Below, piece after piece: positions 44,377-53,272 of a DNA stretch of 64,000 nucleotides (positions within the stretch are counted from its first letter, which is position 1; the number at the start of each line of letters is the position of its first letter). The position numbers and the translations under genes were made by a program. Under the pieces are notes generated by a model. That model ran no database searches. It saw only the letters and a program-made list of their open reading frames with translations, and was not told the DNA's origin. The DNA lies in assembly GCF_000192575.1 (NCBI RefSeq), contig NZ_GL876933.1:310001-374000 (forward strand), in the 5' to 3' direction. This DNA is from Novosphingobium nitrogenifigens DSM 19370. GTDB taxonomy: Bacteria; Pseudomonadota; Alphaproteobacteria; Sphingomonadales; Sphingomonadaceae.

Positions 44377-45435
44377 ATGATTTCCCCCGGCGAGACCATC
44401 GGCATCCTCGGCGGCGGCCAGCTTGGGCGCATGATTGCGCTCGCCGCCGCGCAACTGGGCTATCGCTGCCATATCTATGCGCCGGAAAGCGATTCGATCG
44501 CGGCCGATGTCGCGGCGGCTTTCACGCGCGGTTCCTATGATGACGAAGCAGCGCTTGCCGCCTTTGCCGAGGGTTGCGCGGTCGTCACGTACGAGTTCGA
44601 GAATGTCGCGGCCCCGCCACTGGCGGCGATCCTGCCTCACGCGCCGTTGCATCCGCCTGCCCGCGCTCTCGAAGTCGCGCAGGACCGGGTCAACGAAAAG
44701 AGCTTCGTCGAGGCGCTCGGCGGACGCCCCGCGCCCTGGGCGCAGGTCGACAGCCGTGCCGATCTCGACGCGGCGCTCGCCCGCATCGGGGCGCCCGGCA
44801 TCCTCAAGACCCGCCGCGACGGCTATGACGGCAAGGGGCAGTGGCGGATCATGGATGCTTCGGCTGCCGAGGCGATCGAGCTTCCGGGCAAGCCGCTGAT
44901 CTACGAAGGGTTCGTCACGTTCTTCGGGGAATTCTCGGTCATTCTGGTCCGTGGGATCGATGGTGAGATCCGGTTCTGGGATTCGGCGGAAAACGTGCAC
45001 GAGGCGGGCATCCTTGCCCGTTCGACCGTTCCGGCGCCGCCCGCGATCGTCGCGCAAGTGCCCGAGGCTCGCGCGCTTGCCGCCAAAGTCGCCGAGGCGC
45101 TCGACTATGTCGGAGTGCTGACGCTCGAATTCTTTGCGACGGCCGATGGGCCGGTCTTCAACGAAATGGCCCCGCGCGTTCACAATTCGGGGCACTGGAC
45201 CACCGAAGGCGCGCTTACGAGCCAGTTCGAGAACCATGTGCGGGCCATTTGCGGGTTGCCGCTGGGGTCGACCGCGCTGGCGGCCAGGGGGGCGGTCATG
45301 GACAACCTCATCGGGGATGCGGCGCACGACTGGGCCGCGATCCTGTCCGATCCGGCCAATCATCTCCATCTCTACGGCAAGGCTGCCGCAAGGCCGGGGC
45401 GCAAGATGGGCCACGTCACCCGGTTGGTCCTCTGA
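44377..45435 (+). CDS. purK: 5-(carboxyamino)imidazole ribonucleotide synthase
   Basis: ATP-grasp enzyme making N5-CAIR from AIR, bicarbonate and ATP, the substrate of PurE. The 352-residue protein starts MISPGETIGILGGGQLGRMI at an ATG preceded by AAGAGG; the frame opens earlier, at the purE stop, but those residues are not family-like. Visible motifs include TYEFENVAAPPL, ILKTRRDGYDGKGQWRI (ATP-grasp) and NEMAPRVHNSGHWT. It lies 29 bases after purE and 6 before folA, so all are probably cotranscribed. Confidence 0.96.
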   Translation: MISPGETIGILGGGQLGRMIALAAAQLGYRCHIYAPESDSIAADVAAAFTRGSYDDEAALAAFAEGCAVVTYEFENVAAPPLAAILPHAPLHPPARALEVAQDRVNEKSFVEALGGRPAPWAQVDSRADLDAALARIGAPGILKTRRDGYDGKGQWRIMDASAAEAIELPGKPLIYEGFVTFFGEFSVILVRGIDGEIRFWDSAENVHEAGILARSTVPAPPAIVAQVPEARALAAKVAEALDYVGVLTLEFFATADGPVFNEMAPRVHNSGHWTTEGALTSQFENHVRAICGLPLGSTALAARGAVMDNLIGDAAHDWAAILSDPANHLHLYGKAAARPGRKMGHVTRLVL

Positions 45436-45441
45436 CAGACA

Positions 45442-45936
45442 ATGGACCGCGCGCTTTCCGATCTCGTCATCATCGTCGCGCGCGCCCGCGATGGCACCAT
45501 CGGGCATGATGGTGCGATGCCCTGGCACTTGCCTGCCGACTTGCGCCGCTTCAAGGCGCTGACCATGGGCAAGCCGATGATCATGGGGCGCAAGACGTTC
45601 GAATCGCTGCCCGGTCTCCTGCCGGGACGTCGTCATATCGTGCTGACTCGCGACGCGGCCTGGCAGGCCGAGGGCGCCGAAGTCGCGCACACGACGGAAC
45701 AGGCCCTGTCTCTGGCCGGGCCCGATGCCGCCGTGATCGGCGGCGCGGAAGTGATCGCGCTGTTCGAGCCTTTCGCCACCCGTTTCGAATTGACCGAAAT
45801 CGACGCGGACTATCGCGGCGACACCGTGCTGCCTGCGCCGGGGGGCGTCTGGCGCGAAACTGCACGGGAATCCCATCCAGCCGGGCAGGGGCGGCCCGCT
45901 TACGCTTTTGTCAGTTTTGAAAGGGCGCCTGCCTGA
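45442..45936 (+). CDS. folA: Dihydrofolate reductase
   Basis: Reduces dihydrofolate to tetrahydrofolate with NADPH. The 164-residue protein has the start LVIIVARARDGTIGHDGAMP, the substrate-site PWHLPADLRRFKALTMGKPM, the NADPH loop MGRKTFESLPGLLPGRRHIV and IGGAEVIALFEP. It is the chromosomal type; the acidic residue at the active site appears as Asp in PADLRRF, as in E. coli. It overlaps ribF by one base (TGATG). Confidence 0.96.
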   Translation: MDRALSDLVIIVARARDGTIGHDGAMPWHLPADLRRFKALTMGKPMIMGRKTFESLPGLLPGRRHIVLTRDAAWQAEGAEVAHTTEQALSLAGPDAAVIGGAEVIALFEPFATRFELTEIDADYRGDTVLPAPGGVWRETARESHPAGQGRPAYAFVSFERAPA

Positions 45937-46862
45937 TGCGGTTCGATGCACGTCATCCCCTGCCCGATGCCTTTCGTGGGGCGATCATTGCGCTCGGCAA
46001 TTTCGACGGGTTTCATCTGGGTCATCAGGCCGTTGCGGGTGCCGCCGTCGAATGGGCGCGGGCCGAGGGTCGCCCGGCGATCATCGCCACGTTCGATCCC
46101 CACCCGGTGCGTCATTTTCAGCCCGATACGGCACCGTTCCGGCTGACCACGCTCGACCAGCGCGAGGAACTGTTCCTTGCCGCCGGGGCCGATGCGATGC
46201 TGATTTTCCATTTCGATCATGACCTTGCCAATACGACGGCGGCCGAATTCGTGTGCGACCTGCTGGTCGGGCGATTGGGGGCGGCCGGCGTCGTCACGGG
46301 CGACGATTTCACGTTCGGCAAGGGACGCGGCGGCAATGTCGGGGTCCTGACCGAGCTTGGCCGCGAACTCGGCCTGCGCACGCGTCAGGTCGGGCCGGTT
46401 CTGGTCGGAGGCGAAGTCGTCTCCTCGAGCCGCATTCGCGAGGCTCTGGAGGAAGGCGATTGCGTCACCGCCGGGCGGCTGATGACGCGCCCTTATGCCA
46501 TTCGCGGCATTGTCCAGCACGGCGACAAGGTCGGGCGGACGATCGGCTTTCCCACGGCCAATCTCGTCATCCGCAATTACCTGCGCCCCCGCTACGGCAT
46601 CTATGCGGTGACCGGGCGGCTGGCCGACGGTACCCGCTTGAAAGGTGCGGCCAACATGGGCGTGCGGCCGACGTTCAATCCGCCCAAGGAATTGCTGGAG
46701 CCGCATTTCTTCGATTTTTCCGGTGACCTTTACGGTCAGGAAATCGAGGTCGCCTTCCACTACTTCCTGCGCGGCGAATGGAAATTCGATTCGCTCGACG
46801 CGATGATGGTGCAGATCGGCAAGGACTGCGAGGAAGCGCGCAGGCTGCTCGAGGGCGTTTGA
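45936..46862 (+). CDS. ribF: Bifunctional riboflavin kinase/FAD synthetase
   Basis: Phosphorylates riboflavin to FMN and adenylates FMN to FAD. The 308-residue protein has an N-terminal nucleotidyltransferase domain with IIALGNFDGFHLGHQAV and ATFDPHPVRHFQPD, SSSRIREALEEGD, and a C-terminal kinase domain with GDKVGRTIGFPTANLVI and the metal/phosphate-binding PRYGIYAVTG and AANMGVRPTF. It overlaps folA by one base, then a 109-base gap precedes ileS. The ribF-ileS-lspA order is common in proteobacteria. Confidence 0.97.
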   Translation: MRFDARHPLPDAFRGAIIALGNFDGFHLGHQAVAGAAVEWARAEGRPAIIATFDPHPVRHFQPDTAPFRLTTLDQREELFLAAGADAMLIFHFDHDLANTTAAEFVCDLLVGRLGAAGVVTGDDFTFGKGRGGNVGVLTELGRELGLRTRQVGPVLVGGEVVSSSRIREALEEGDCVTAGRLMTRPYAIRGIVQHGDKVGRTIGFPTANLVIRNYLRPRYGIYAVTGRLADGTRLKGAANMGVRPTFNPPKELLEPHFFDFSGDLYGQEIEVAFHYFLRGEWKFDSLDAMMVQIGKDCEEARRLLEGV

Positions 46863-46971
46863 AGGAGCGCTTTGCCCGGATTGTGACCAAATTCTGCACA
46901 AGCCGGGTTTAGGCAGCCTTATCTGCTCCTCAATTGCGCGTTTACGCTGAGACCGCTAAGGCGCGTCGGTC

Positions 46972-49809
46972 ATGACCGAGCAGCGCGATTTCCGTTCGAC
47001 CGTCTTCCTGCCGAAGACTGATTTCCCCATGAAGGCCGGGCTCCCGCAAAAGGAGCCGGGTATTCTTGCGCGCTGGCAGGAGCAGGACTTCTACCGCCGC
47101 CTGCGCGAAGCGCGCGCGGGGCGTGAAAAGTTCATCCTCCACGACGGTCCCCCTTACGCCAACGGCGACATGCATATCGGGCACGCGCTCAACCATATCC
47201 TCAAGGACATGGTCGTCCGGACCCAGACGCTGCTGGGCAAGGATGCGCCCTATGTTCCCGGCTGGGACTGCCACGGCCTGCCTATCGAGTGGAAGGTCGA
47301 GGAAGAATACCGCAAGAAGAAGAAGAACAAGGACGAGGTCCCCCCGCGCGAATTCCGCGCCGAATGCCGTGCCTATGCCCGCAAGTGGGTGGATACCCAG
47401 CGCGAACAGCTCAAGCGGCTGGGCATCAACGCCGACTGGGACCATCCCTATCTCACGATGGATTTTGCCGCCGAGGCGACCATTGTCGGCGAACTGTTGA
47501 AATTCGCCGAATCCGGGCAGCTCTATCGCGGCGCGAAGCCGGTGATGTGGAGCCCGGTCGAAAAGACCGCGCTTGCCGAAGCGGAAGTCGAATACGAGGA
47601 CATCGTTTCGACCCAGATCGACGTCGCCTTTGAAATCATCGAATCGCCCGATCCCGATCTTGTCGGCGCCTTTGCCGTGATCTGGACGACGACGCCCTGG
47701 ACGATCCCCGCCAATCAGGCGATCGCCTATGGCCCCCATGTCGATTACCACCTGATCCTTGTCGGCGACCGCCGCTACCTGATCGCCGAGCCGCTGGTCG
47801 AAGCGTTCGTCAAGCGCATCGGCGCCGACCGCCACGACATGGAGTTCTACATCAAGGGCGCAGCTCTCGAAGGCACTGTCGCGCGCCATCCGATGCACGC
47901 GCTGGGCGGGTTCTTTGCCCGTCCGCGTCCGTTCCTTGCAGGCGAATTCGTCACTACCGATTCGGGTACCGGCCTTGTCCACATGGCCCCGGACCACGGC
48001 GAGGACGACTTCCTGCTGTGCAAGGCGCACGGCATCGATCCGGTCTTCGCGGTCGAGGGCGACGGGCGGTATCGCGCCGACTGGCCCTGGCTGGGCGGCG
48101 AAGGCAGCGTCATCAATCCCAAGTTCAACGCGCCCGAAGGTCCGGTCTGCACCGCGCTTGCCGAGGTCGGCGGACTGGTCGCGGCGAGCGCCGACTATCG
48201 CCATTCCTATCCGCATTCGTGGCGGTCGAAGGCCAAGGTCATTTTCCGCTGCACCCCGCAGTGGTTCGTGCCGATGGACAAGTCGATCCCGCCCGTGCTC
48301 GAGGACGGCGCGGACGAACTTGACGCCATGATGGCGCCGCGCACCCTGCGCGAGCGCGCGATGAAGGCGATTGCCGACACCCGCTTCGTTCCCGAAAAGG
48401 GGCGCAACCGTATCGGCGCCATGGTCGAAGGTCGCCCGGACTGGGTGCTTTCGCGCCAGCGTGCCTGGGGCGTTCCGCTCACGCTGTTCGTCCATCGCCA
48501 GACCGGCGAAGTGCTGGTCGATGAAGCCGTCAACGCCCGGATCGTCGCGGCTATCGGGCTCGAAGGCGTCGATGCCTGGGAAGACGCCCGCGCCGCCGAA
48601 TATCTGGGCGCCGACTATCGGGTCGAGGATTACGAGCGCGTCACCGACATTCTCGACGTCTGGTTCGATTCGGGTTCGACCCATGCCTTCGTGCTCGAAA
48701 GCGGACGCTGGCCCGATCTCGTTCGTCCCGAAGGCTATCGCGGCCCGCTCGCCGATCTCTATCTCGAAGGGTCGGACCAGCATCGCGGCTGGTTCCAGTC
48801 CTCGCTGCTCGAATCCTGCGCCACGCGCGGCCATGCCCCCTACAAGGCGATCCTGACCCACGGCTTCACCATGGACGCCAAGGGCATGAAGATGTCGAAG
48901 TCGCTGGGCAACACCATCAGCCCGCTCGATCTCATGCGCGATTATGGCGCGGACATCCTGCGGCTCTGGGCGCTTTCGGTCGATTTCACCGAGGATCACC
49001 GCATCGGCAAGGAAATCCTCGCCGGGGTGGCCGACCAGTATCGCAAGCTGCGTAACACATTCCGTTACCTGCTCGGCGCGCTCGACGGCTTTGCCGAAGA
49101 GGAACGCGTCGCGGTGGCCGACATGCCGGAACTGGAACGCCATGTCCTGGCCGTTCTGGGGCAGCTCGACGCGACCTTGCGGCAGGCGATCGCCGATTTC
49201 GACTTCAACACTTATGTCCGTGCGCTGACCGAATTCTGCAACGAGGACTTGTCCGCGTTCTTCTTCGATATCCGCAAGGACAGCCTTTATTGTGACGCGC
49301 CTGACGCGCCGCGCCGCCGGGCTTATCGCACGGTGCTCGACACGTTGTTCCACGCGCTGGTCCGCTATGCGGCGCCGGTCCTGGTCTTCACGTCCGAGGA
49401 AGTCTGGGGCACCCGCTATCCGCAAGGGGGCAGCGTCCACCTGCTCGAATGGCCCGAAGTGCCCGCAGCAGAGGTGGATGCGGACCGCTGGCAGGCGCTG
49501 CGCGCGCTGCGCCAGGCAGTCACTGAGGCGATTGAGCCGCTGCGCCGGGAAAAGGTGCTGGGGTCCGGGCTCGAAGCCACGGTCGAGCTGCCTGCGCAAG
49601 TTCCGGCCGGCTTTACCGAAGCCGACTTTGCCGAGCTGTTCATCACCGGGACGGTCCGTTTCGGGCAGGGTGATGCCGTGGTCGTGACGCGGACCGATGA
49701 TGCCAAGTGCGGTCGGTGCTGGCGCCATCTGCCCGAAGTCGCGGAGGATGGAGCCCTGTGCGTGCGTTGTGACGATGTGGTGGCCAAGATCGACGATGTG
49801 CCCGCATGA
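46972..49809 (+). CDS. ileS: Isoleucyl-tRNA synthetase
   Basis: Charges tRNA-Ile. The 945-residue class I synthetase has the HIGH motif in PPYANGDMHIGHALNHILKD, the editing domain with TTTPWTIPANQAIAYG, and KGMKMSKSLGNTISP. The C-terminal zinc domain is present with CGRCWRHLPE and CVRCDDVVAK, so this is the classical bacterial type rather than the mupirocin-resistant eukaryal-like type. Its stop overlaps the lspA start by four bases (ATGA). Confidence 0.98.
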   Translation: MTEQRDFRSTVFLPKTDFPMKAGLPQKEPGILARWQEQDFYRRLREARAGREKFILHDGPPYANGDMHIGHALNHILKDMVVRTQTLLGKDAPYVPGWDCHGLPIEWKVEEEYRKKKKNKDEVPPREFRAECRAYARKWVDTQREQLKRLGINADWDHPYLTMDFAAEATIVGELLKFAESGQLYRGAKPVMWSPVEKTALAEAEVEYEDIVSTQIDVAFEIIESPDPDLVGAFAVIWTTTPWTIPANQAIAYGPHVDYHLILVGDRRYLIAEPLVEAFVKRIGADRHDMEFYIKGAALEGTVARHPMHALGGFFARPRPFLAGEFVTTDSGTGLVHMAPDHGEDDFLLCKAHGIDPVFAVEGDGRYRADWPWLGGEGSVINPKFNAPEGPVCTALAEVGGLVAASADYRHSYPHSWRSKAKVIFRCTPQWFVPMDKSIPPVLEDGADELDAMMAPRTLRERAMKAIADTRFVPEKGRNRIGAMVEGRPDWVLSRQRAWGVPLTLFVHRQTGEVLVDEAVNARIVAAIGLEGVDAWEDARAAEYLGADYRVEDYERVTDILDVWFDSGSTHAFVLESGRWPDLVRPEGYRGPLADLYLEGSDQHRGWFQSSLLESCATRGHAPYKAILTHGFTMDAKGMKMSKSLGNTISPLDLMRDYGADILRLWALSVDFTEDHRIGKEILAGVADQYRKLRNTFRYLLGALDGFAEEERVAVADMPELERHVLAVLGQLDATLRQAIADFDFNTYVRALTEFCNEDLSAFFFDIRKDSLYCDAPDAPRRRAYRTVLDTLFHALVRYAAPVLVFTSEEVWGTRYPQGGSVHLLEWPEVPAAEVDADRWQALRALRQAVTEAIEPLRREKVLGSGLEATVELPAQVPAGFTEADFAELFITGTVRFGQGDAVVVTRTDDAKCGRCWRHLPEVAEDGALCVRCDDVVAKIDDVPA

Positions 49810-50369
49810 TGCGTGATGCTGCTTCCCGGCCCGATGCGGCGCGTGCGTTCGAGTCATGGACCCGGCGCGCGTTCGGCTATGGCCTTGCCCTGCTCGTCTT
49901 TGCCGTCGATCGCGGGATCAAGGCGCTGCTGCTCGGGCCCGTGGGGCTCGACCGGACGGATTCGATCCGGCTGCTGCCGATCTTCAACTTGCGCTTCACC
50001 CAGAATTTCGGCGTTTCGCTCGGCATGTTCACCGCGACATCGACCGAGACGCGGTTGATCCTGCTCGCCGTGACCGGGGCCATTGCGCTCGGCGTCGCGA
50101 TCTGGATGCTGCGGGAAAAGCGGCAGTGGGACATCGTCGGCCTTGCCATGGTGCTGGGTGGCGCGCTCGGGAATATCTACGACCGCTCGGTCCACGGTTT
50201 CGTGATCGATTATGCCGATCTTCACATCGGCGAATGGCGTCCTTTTCTGATTTTCAACCTTGCTGACGCTGCGATCACGCTCGGCGTGCTGATACTGCTT
50301 GCCCGTTCGCTGCTTTCCGGCGAAAAGCCCGCCAACGACGGCAAATCGACCCCCACGGAGACCCATTGA
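49806..50369 (+). CDS. lspA: Lipoprotein signal peptidase (signal peptidase II)
   Basis: Inner-membrane aspartyl protease that removes signal peptides from prolipoproteins. The 187-residue protein has four hydrophobic helices and the conserved catalytic aspartates in GGALGNIYDRSVHGFVIDY and IFNLADAAITLGVL, plus NLRFTQNFGVSLGMF typical of LspA. It overlaps ileS and shares one base with the downstream lipoprotein gene; a signal peptidase II next to a lipoprotein gene is a sensible pairing. Confidence 0.96.
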   Translation: MMRDAASRPDAARAFESWTRRAFGYGLALLVFAVDRGIKALLLGPVGLDRTDSIRLLPIFNLRFTQNFGVSLGMFTATSTETRLILLAVTGAIALGVAIWMLREKRQWDIVGLAMVLGGALGNIYDRSVHGFVIDYADLHIGEWRPFLIFNLADAAITLGVLILLARSLLSGEKPANDGKSTPTETH

Positions 50370-50791
50370 TGCGCAAGACCGCTTTTGTCCCCCTTGCCGG
50401 TAGCGCGGTGGTCCTTGCGGGTCTGCTCGGCGGGTGCAGTTCGCACTCATCACTGTTCAATCGTCCCCGTCCGGACGAATTTGCCGTGACGCGTCAGGCG
50501 CCGCTGGTGGTGCCGCCCGATTTCGCGCTGACCCCGCCCAATCCGGGTGCGCCGCGTCCGCAGGACGTCGACGCCAGCCGTCAGGCGCTCGACGCGCTGT
50601 TCGGCGGTCCGGCACCGCGCAGCGCCGTCGAAACCGACACTCTGGGCAAGGCCGGTCCGTCCTCGCCCGCGATCCGCAGCACGGTCGGCGATCCCAAGAC
50701 CCAGACCGTGCCCAAGGGTGCGGGGGTCCGCGACATTCTCAAGACGCCCGAAGGTTCGTCGGCGGCTGCCCACGCAGGCACCGGCCAGTAA
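50369..50791 (+). CDS. BamF-like lipoprotein (DUF3035)
   Basis: A 140-residue outer-membrane lipoprotein. The signal peptide ends in lipobox LLGGC with lipidated Cys23, followed by SSHSSLFNRPRPDEFAVTRQ, the RPDEFxV motif that defines the alphaproteobacterial DUF3035/BamF family linked to the BAM beta-barrel assembly machine. The rest is a low-complexity Pro/Ala-rich region. The ATG overlaps the lspA stop by one base; GGAGACCC precedes it. The stop codon lies inside a 15-base repeat that occurs three times in frame. Confidence 0.85.
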   Translation: MRKTAFVPLAGSAVVLAGLLGGCSSHSSLFNRPRPDEFAVTRQAPLVVPPDFALTPPNPGAPRPQDVDASRQALDALFGGPAPRSAVETDTLGKAGPSSPAIRSTVGDPKTQTVPKGAGVRDILKTPEGSSAAAHAGTGQ

Positions 50792-50823
50792 TCCATCGGC
50801 CAGTAATCCATCGGCCAGTAATC
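50782..50823. repeat. 15-base tandem repeat spanning the stop codon
   Basis: The unit cggccagtaatccat occurs twice in full (50782-50796 and 50797-50811) and a third time in part (50812-50823). It is a multiple of three, so each copy provides Gly-Gln-stop in the frame of the lipoprotein gene, giving three in-frame TAA codons. Confidence 0.9.
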
Positions 50824-50864
50824 AAAAACGGCCCAGTCGCGAGAGCGGCCGGGCCGTTTTTCTT
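50824..50864 (+). terminator. Terminator after the BamF-like gene
   Basis: AAAAACGGCCC at 50824-50834 pairs with GGGCCGTTTTT at 50851-50861 (11 bp) around a 16-base GC-rich loop, then TCTTT. It ends the gpmA-to-lipoprotein stretch. Confidence 0.85.
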
Positions 50865-50892
50865 TGTGTGCCCGTTTCGGGATGGAAGCGGG

Positions 50893-50913
50893 ACCCCGGA
50901 TCAAGTCCGGGGT
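50893..50913. repeat. GGACCCCGGATCAAGTCCGGGGTGACG-type palindrome (REP-like)
   Basis: ACCCCGGA (50893-50900) and TCCGGGGT (50906-50913) form a perfect 8-bp stem with a 5-base loop. The same short sequence is, from memory, widely dispersed in alphaproteobacterial intergenic DNA. It lies 24 bases after the stop of the minus-strand gene and might also help end that transcript. Confidence 0.6.
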
Positions 50914-50936
50914 GACGAGGTGTTTGGTAAAGGGGC

Positions 50937-52262
50937 TTAACCGTCGAGCGCAGGGGCGGGCGCTGCGGTCTTGATCCGCGCGGCCAGCAGCTTGTCGATC
51001 TTGCGGCCATCCATGTCGACGACTTCAAAACGCCAGCCCTGGCTGGTGAAATGCTCGCCCTCGTGCGGCAGCTTGCGCAGGACGGAAAGAGCAAAGCCCG
51101 CAACCGTCGCATAGTCGCGATGCTCGGGCAGGTCGATGTCGAGCCGGTCGGCCATGGCATCGGCGGGCAGGGCCCCGGAAATCAGCAGCGAGCCGTCCTC
51201 GCGCTCGATCAGCATGGGGGTGTCGCCGTCATCGCCATGGGCGACGAAGGTTCCCGCGATCGCGTCGAGCAGGTCGGCGGGGGTCACGATCCCTTCGAGA
51301 TGGCCGTATTCGTCGTGGACGAGCGCGAGCGTCACTTCGGCCTGCTGGATCTGGCGCAAGGCATCCATCGCGTCGAGCCGGTCGGGCACGATCGCGGGCT
51401 TTTTCATGAGCGTGGAAAGCTCGGGCGCTTCGCCGCGCACCAATGCCTGCAGCACGTCGCGCACGCGCACGACGCCGACCACGGTATCGACCGATCCTTC
51501 AGCAACGAGCAGCAATGAATGCGGGCATTGTGCGAGCGCGGTGCGGATCGCGGCCTCGTCGGCGGCGACGTCGATCCAGTGCAGTTCGGTGCGCGGGGTC
51601 ATCATGTCGCGCACCGGACGTTCGGCGAGCCGCATGACGCTGGTCATCAGCGCGCGTTCGTCTTCCTCGATCACGCCGGAGCGGGTCGCTTCGGCAAAGA
51701 TCATTTCCAGTTCCTCGGTGGTGACTTCCTGCCCGTCCTTGCGGGCAATACCGGTCAGCCGCAGGACCAGTGCCGACGAGCGATCGAGCAGCCACACCAG
51801 CGGCGCGGCGCCGGTTGCGATCATCGCCATCGGCCGGGCCGCGACGATGGCGATAGGTTCGGCTGCACGCAGGGCAAGCTGCTTGGGGACGAGTTCGCCG
51901 ATCACCAGCGACAGATAGGTCGTGATCGCGATGACCAGGGCAAAACCGGCTTCGTCGGCGACGGCGGGCGAAAGGCCGAGCGCGGCAAGGCGTTCGCCGA
52001 CAGGTCCCCCCAGGCTCGATCCCGAGAAAGCACCCGCGATGATGCCGACGAGGGTAATGCCGATCTGTGCGGTGGACAGGAGCTTGCCCTGATCGCTGGC
52101 GAGTTCGAGCGCGAGCGCGGCGCCGCCCGATCCTGATTCGGCCTGCAGCTTCAGCCGGGCGGGCCGTGCCGACACGATGGCCAGCTCGGACATGGAAAAG
52201 AGGCCGTTGAGTACGACCAGGGCGCCGATGATGACGACATCAGTCCAGGGAAAAGGTGTCAC
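50937..52262 (-). CDS. CNNM/CorC-HlyC family membrane protein
   Basis: A 441-residue inner-membrane protein once annotated as hemolysin. The N-terminal DUF21/CNNM domain has about four helices (VIIGALVVLNGLFSMSELAI, AQIGITLVGIIAGAFSG, FALVIAITTYLSLVIGELVP), then two CBS domains (around residues 200-320, with MTPRTELHWIDVA and LALVHDEYGHLEGIVTPADL) and a C-terminal CorC/HlyC domain. Such proteins are linked to magnesium or cobalt handling; transport is plausible but not shown. It starts at GTG with a weak ribosome-binding site. It is a single-gene unit. Confidence 0.92.
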   Translation of the reverse strand: MTPFPWTDVVIIGALVVLNGLFSMSELAIVSARPARLKLQAESGSGGAALALELASDQGKLLSTAQIGITLVGIIAGAFSGSSLGGPVGERLAALGLSPAVADEAGFALVIAITTYLSLVIGELVPKQLALRAAEPIAIVAARPMAMIATGAAPLVWLLDRSSALVLRLTGIARKDGQEVTTEELEMIFAEATRSGVIEEDERALMTSVMRLAERPVRDMMTPRTELHWIDVAADEAAIRTALAQCPHSLLLVAEGSVDTVVGVVRVRDVLQALVRGEAPELSTLMKKPAIVPDRLDAMDALRQIQQAEVTLALVHDEYGHLEGIVTPADLLDAIAGTFVAHGDDGDTPMLIEREDGSLLISGALPADAMADRLDIDLPEHRDYATVAGFALSVLRKLPHEGEHFTSQGWRFEVVDMDGRKIDKLLAARIKTAAPAPALDG

Positions 52263-52502
52263 GCCAAGCCCGCTAGCAGATTTGACCGCATTCGCGAAGA
52301 GCGCAGCATGATCGCTTTGGATGTCATGACTTTTGCGGGAACAAGGACATTCCGCATTCGTTCATGTCGCTGCTGGTTATCACATGACGGCTTACCGAGC
52401 GCTCTGGAAAATGTTGCCGGTCCCGATATGGGAAGCAAGTGTGCCGCAAGGTCGTCGGCGACTGTCCCTTGCGCTCGGGCTGATTGGAAAAGGGGATTGG
52501 AG
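52263..52502. other. Intergenic region before the OmpA-type lipoprotein gene
   Basis: A 240-base gap between divergent genes. It must hold both promoters. Reading frames in it have no coding signature, and I see no clear regulatory repeat. Confidence 0.4.
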
Positions 52503-53192
52503 ATGAAGTTTCGTCGGGCACTGGTTGCCTCGCTCTGTACGGTCTCGCTGCTGGCGACCTCGGCGTGTGTTACCGATCCCAACACCGGCCAGAAGAAAGT
52601 GTCGCGGACCGCGATCGGCGCGGGGGCGGGTGCTCTGGGCGGCCTCTTGATCGGTGGTCTCATCGGCGGCGGCACGGGCCGCATCATCGGCGCGGGCATC
52701 GGCGGCATTGCCGGGGCTGCGGTCGGCTATACGATGGACAAGCAGATCAAGGAGCTGAAGGAAAAGACCGCAGGCAGCGGAGTCGACGTGAAGTCGGTCG
52801 ACGATGGTCAGGCCATTCTGGTCAACCTGCCGAGCGGGGTCACGTTCGACACCGACAGCACCGTGATCAAGCCGGGTTTCCGCGATACGCTCGACAAGGT
52901 GGCTGATAGCCTCAACCGCTATCCCAACTCGCTGATCGACGTTTATGGCCATACCGATTCGACCGGTTCGGACGCTTATAACCAGACGCTGTCCGAAAAC
53001 CGCGCGCGCGTGGTTGCCGACTATCTCTCGTCGAAGGGGGTGTCCTCGGCACGCATCCGGAGCACCGGTTTCGGCAAGACCCAGCCGGTCGCCTCGAATG
53101 ATACGCCCGAAGGCCGCGCGGCCAATCGTCGCGTCGAGATCAAGATCGTGCCGGTGACGCAGGACGAAGTCTCGCGCGCCAAGGGCCAGTAA
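52503..53192 (+). CDS. OmpA-domain lipoprotein with glycine-zipper region (YiaD-like)
   Basis: A 229-residue cell-envelope protein. The N-terminus MKFRRALVASLCTVSLLATS then AC looks like a signal peptide with a less-than-ideal lipobox (Cys22). Residues about 36-75 are a glycine zipper (GAGAGALGGLLIGGLIGGGT, GIGGIAGAAVG), and the C-terminal 115 residues are an OmpA/Pal peptidoglycan-binding domain with GVTFDTDSTVIKPGF, IDVYGHTDSTGSDAYNQTLS and RRVEIKIVPV. It probably tethers the outer membrane to peptidoglycan. A frame opens upstream at 52308 without support. GGAGATGAAG precedes the start. Confidence 0.93.
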   Translation: MKFRRALVASLCTVSLLATSACVTDPNTGQKKVSRTAIGAGAGALGGLLIGGLIGGGTGRIIGAGIGGIAGAAVGYTMDKQIKELKEKTAGSGVDVKSVDDGQAILVNLPSGVTFDTDSTVIKPGFRDTLDKVADSLNRYPNSLIDVYGHTDSTGSDAYNQTLSENRARVVADYLSSKGVSSARIRSTGFGKTQPVASNDTPEGRAANRRVEIKIVPVTQDEVSRAKGQ

Positions 53193-53272
53193 GACGGGGG
53201 GGCCAGCAAGACCGAAGGCAGATCCCGCGGCGATCGGTTCGTCGCGGGATGATGCCGGAATGGGCTCGGATA

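Noticed and set aside
46942..49857. 971-residue antisense open frame across ileS
   Set aside because: Shadow of ileS with no domains; the same explanation holds for the long antisense frames across pepN, sucCD and the P-type ATPase.
50937..52262. Hemolysin annotation for the CBS-domain membrane protein
   Set aside because: The family name is historical; the domain layout is CNNM/CorC-like and no toxin feature is present.
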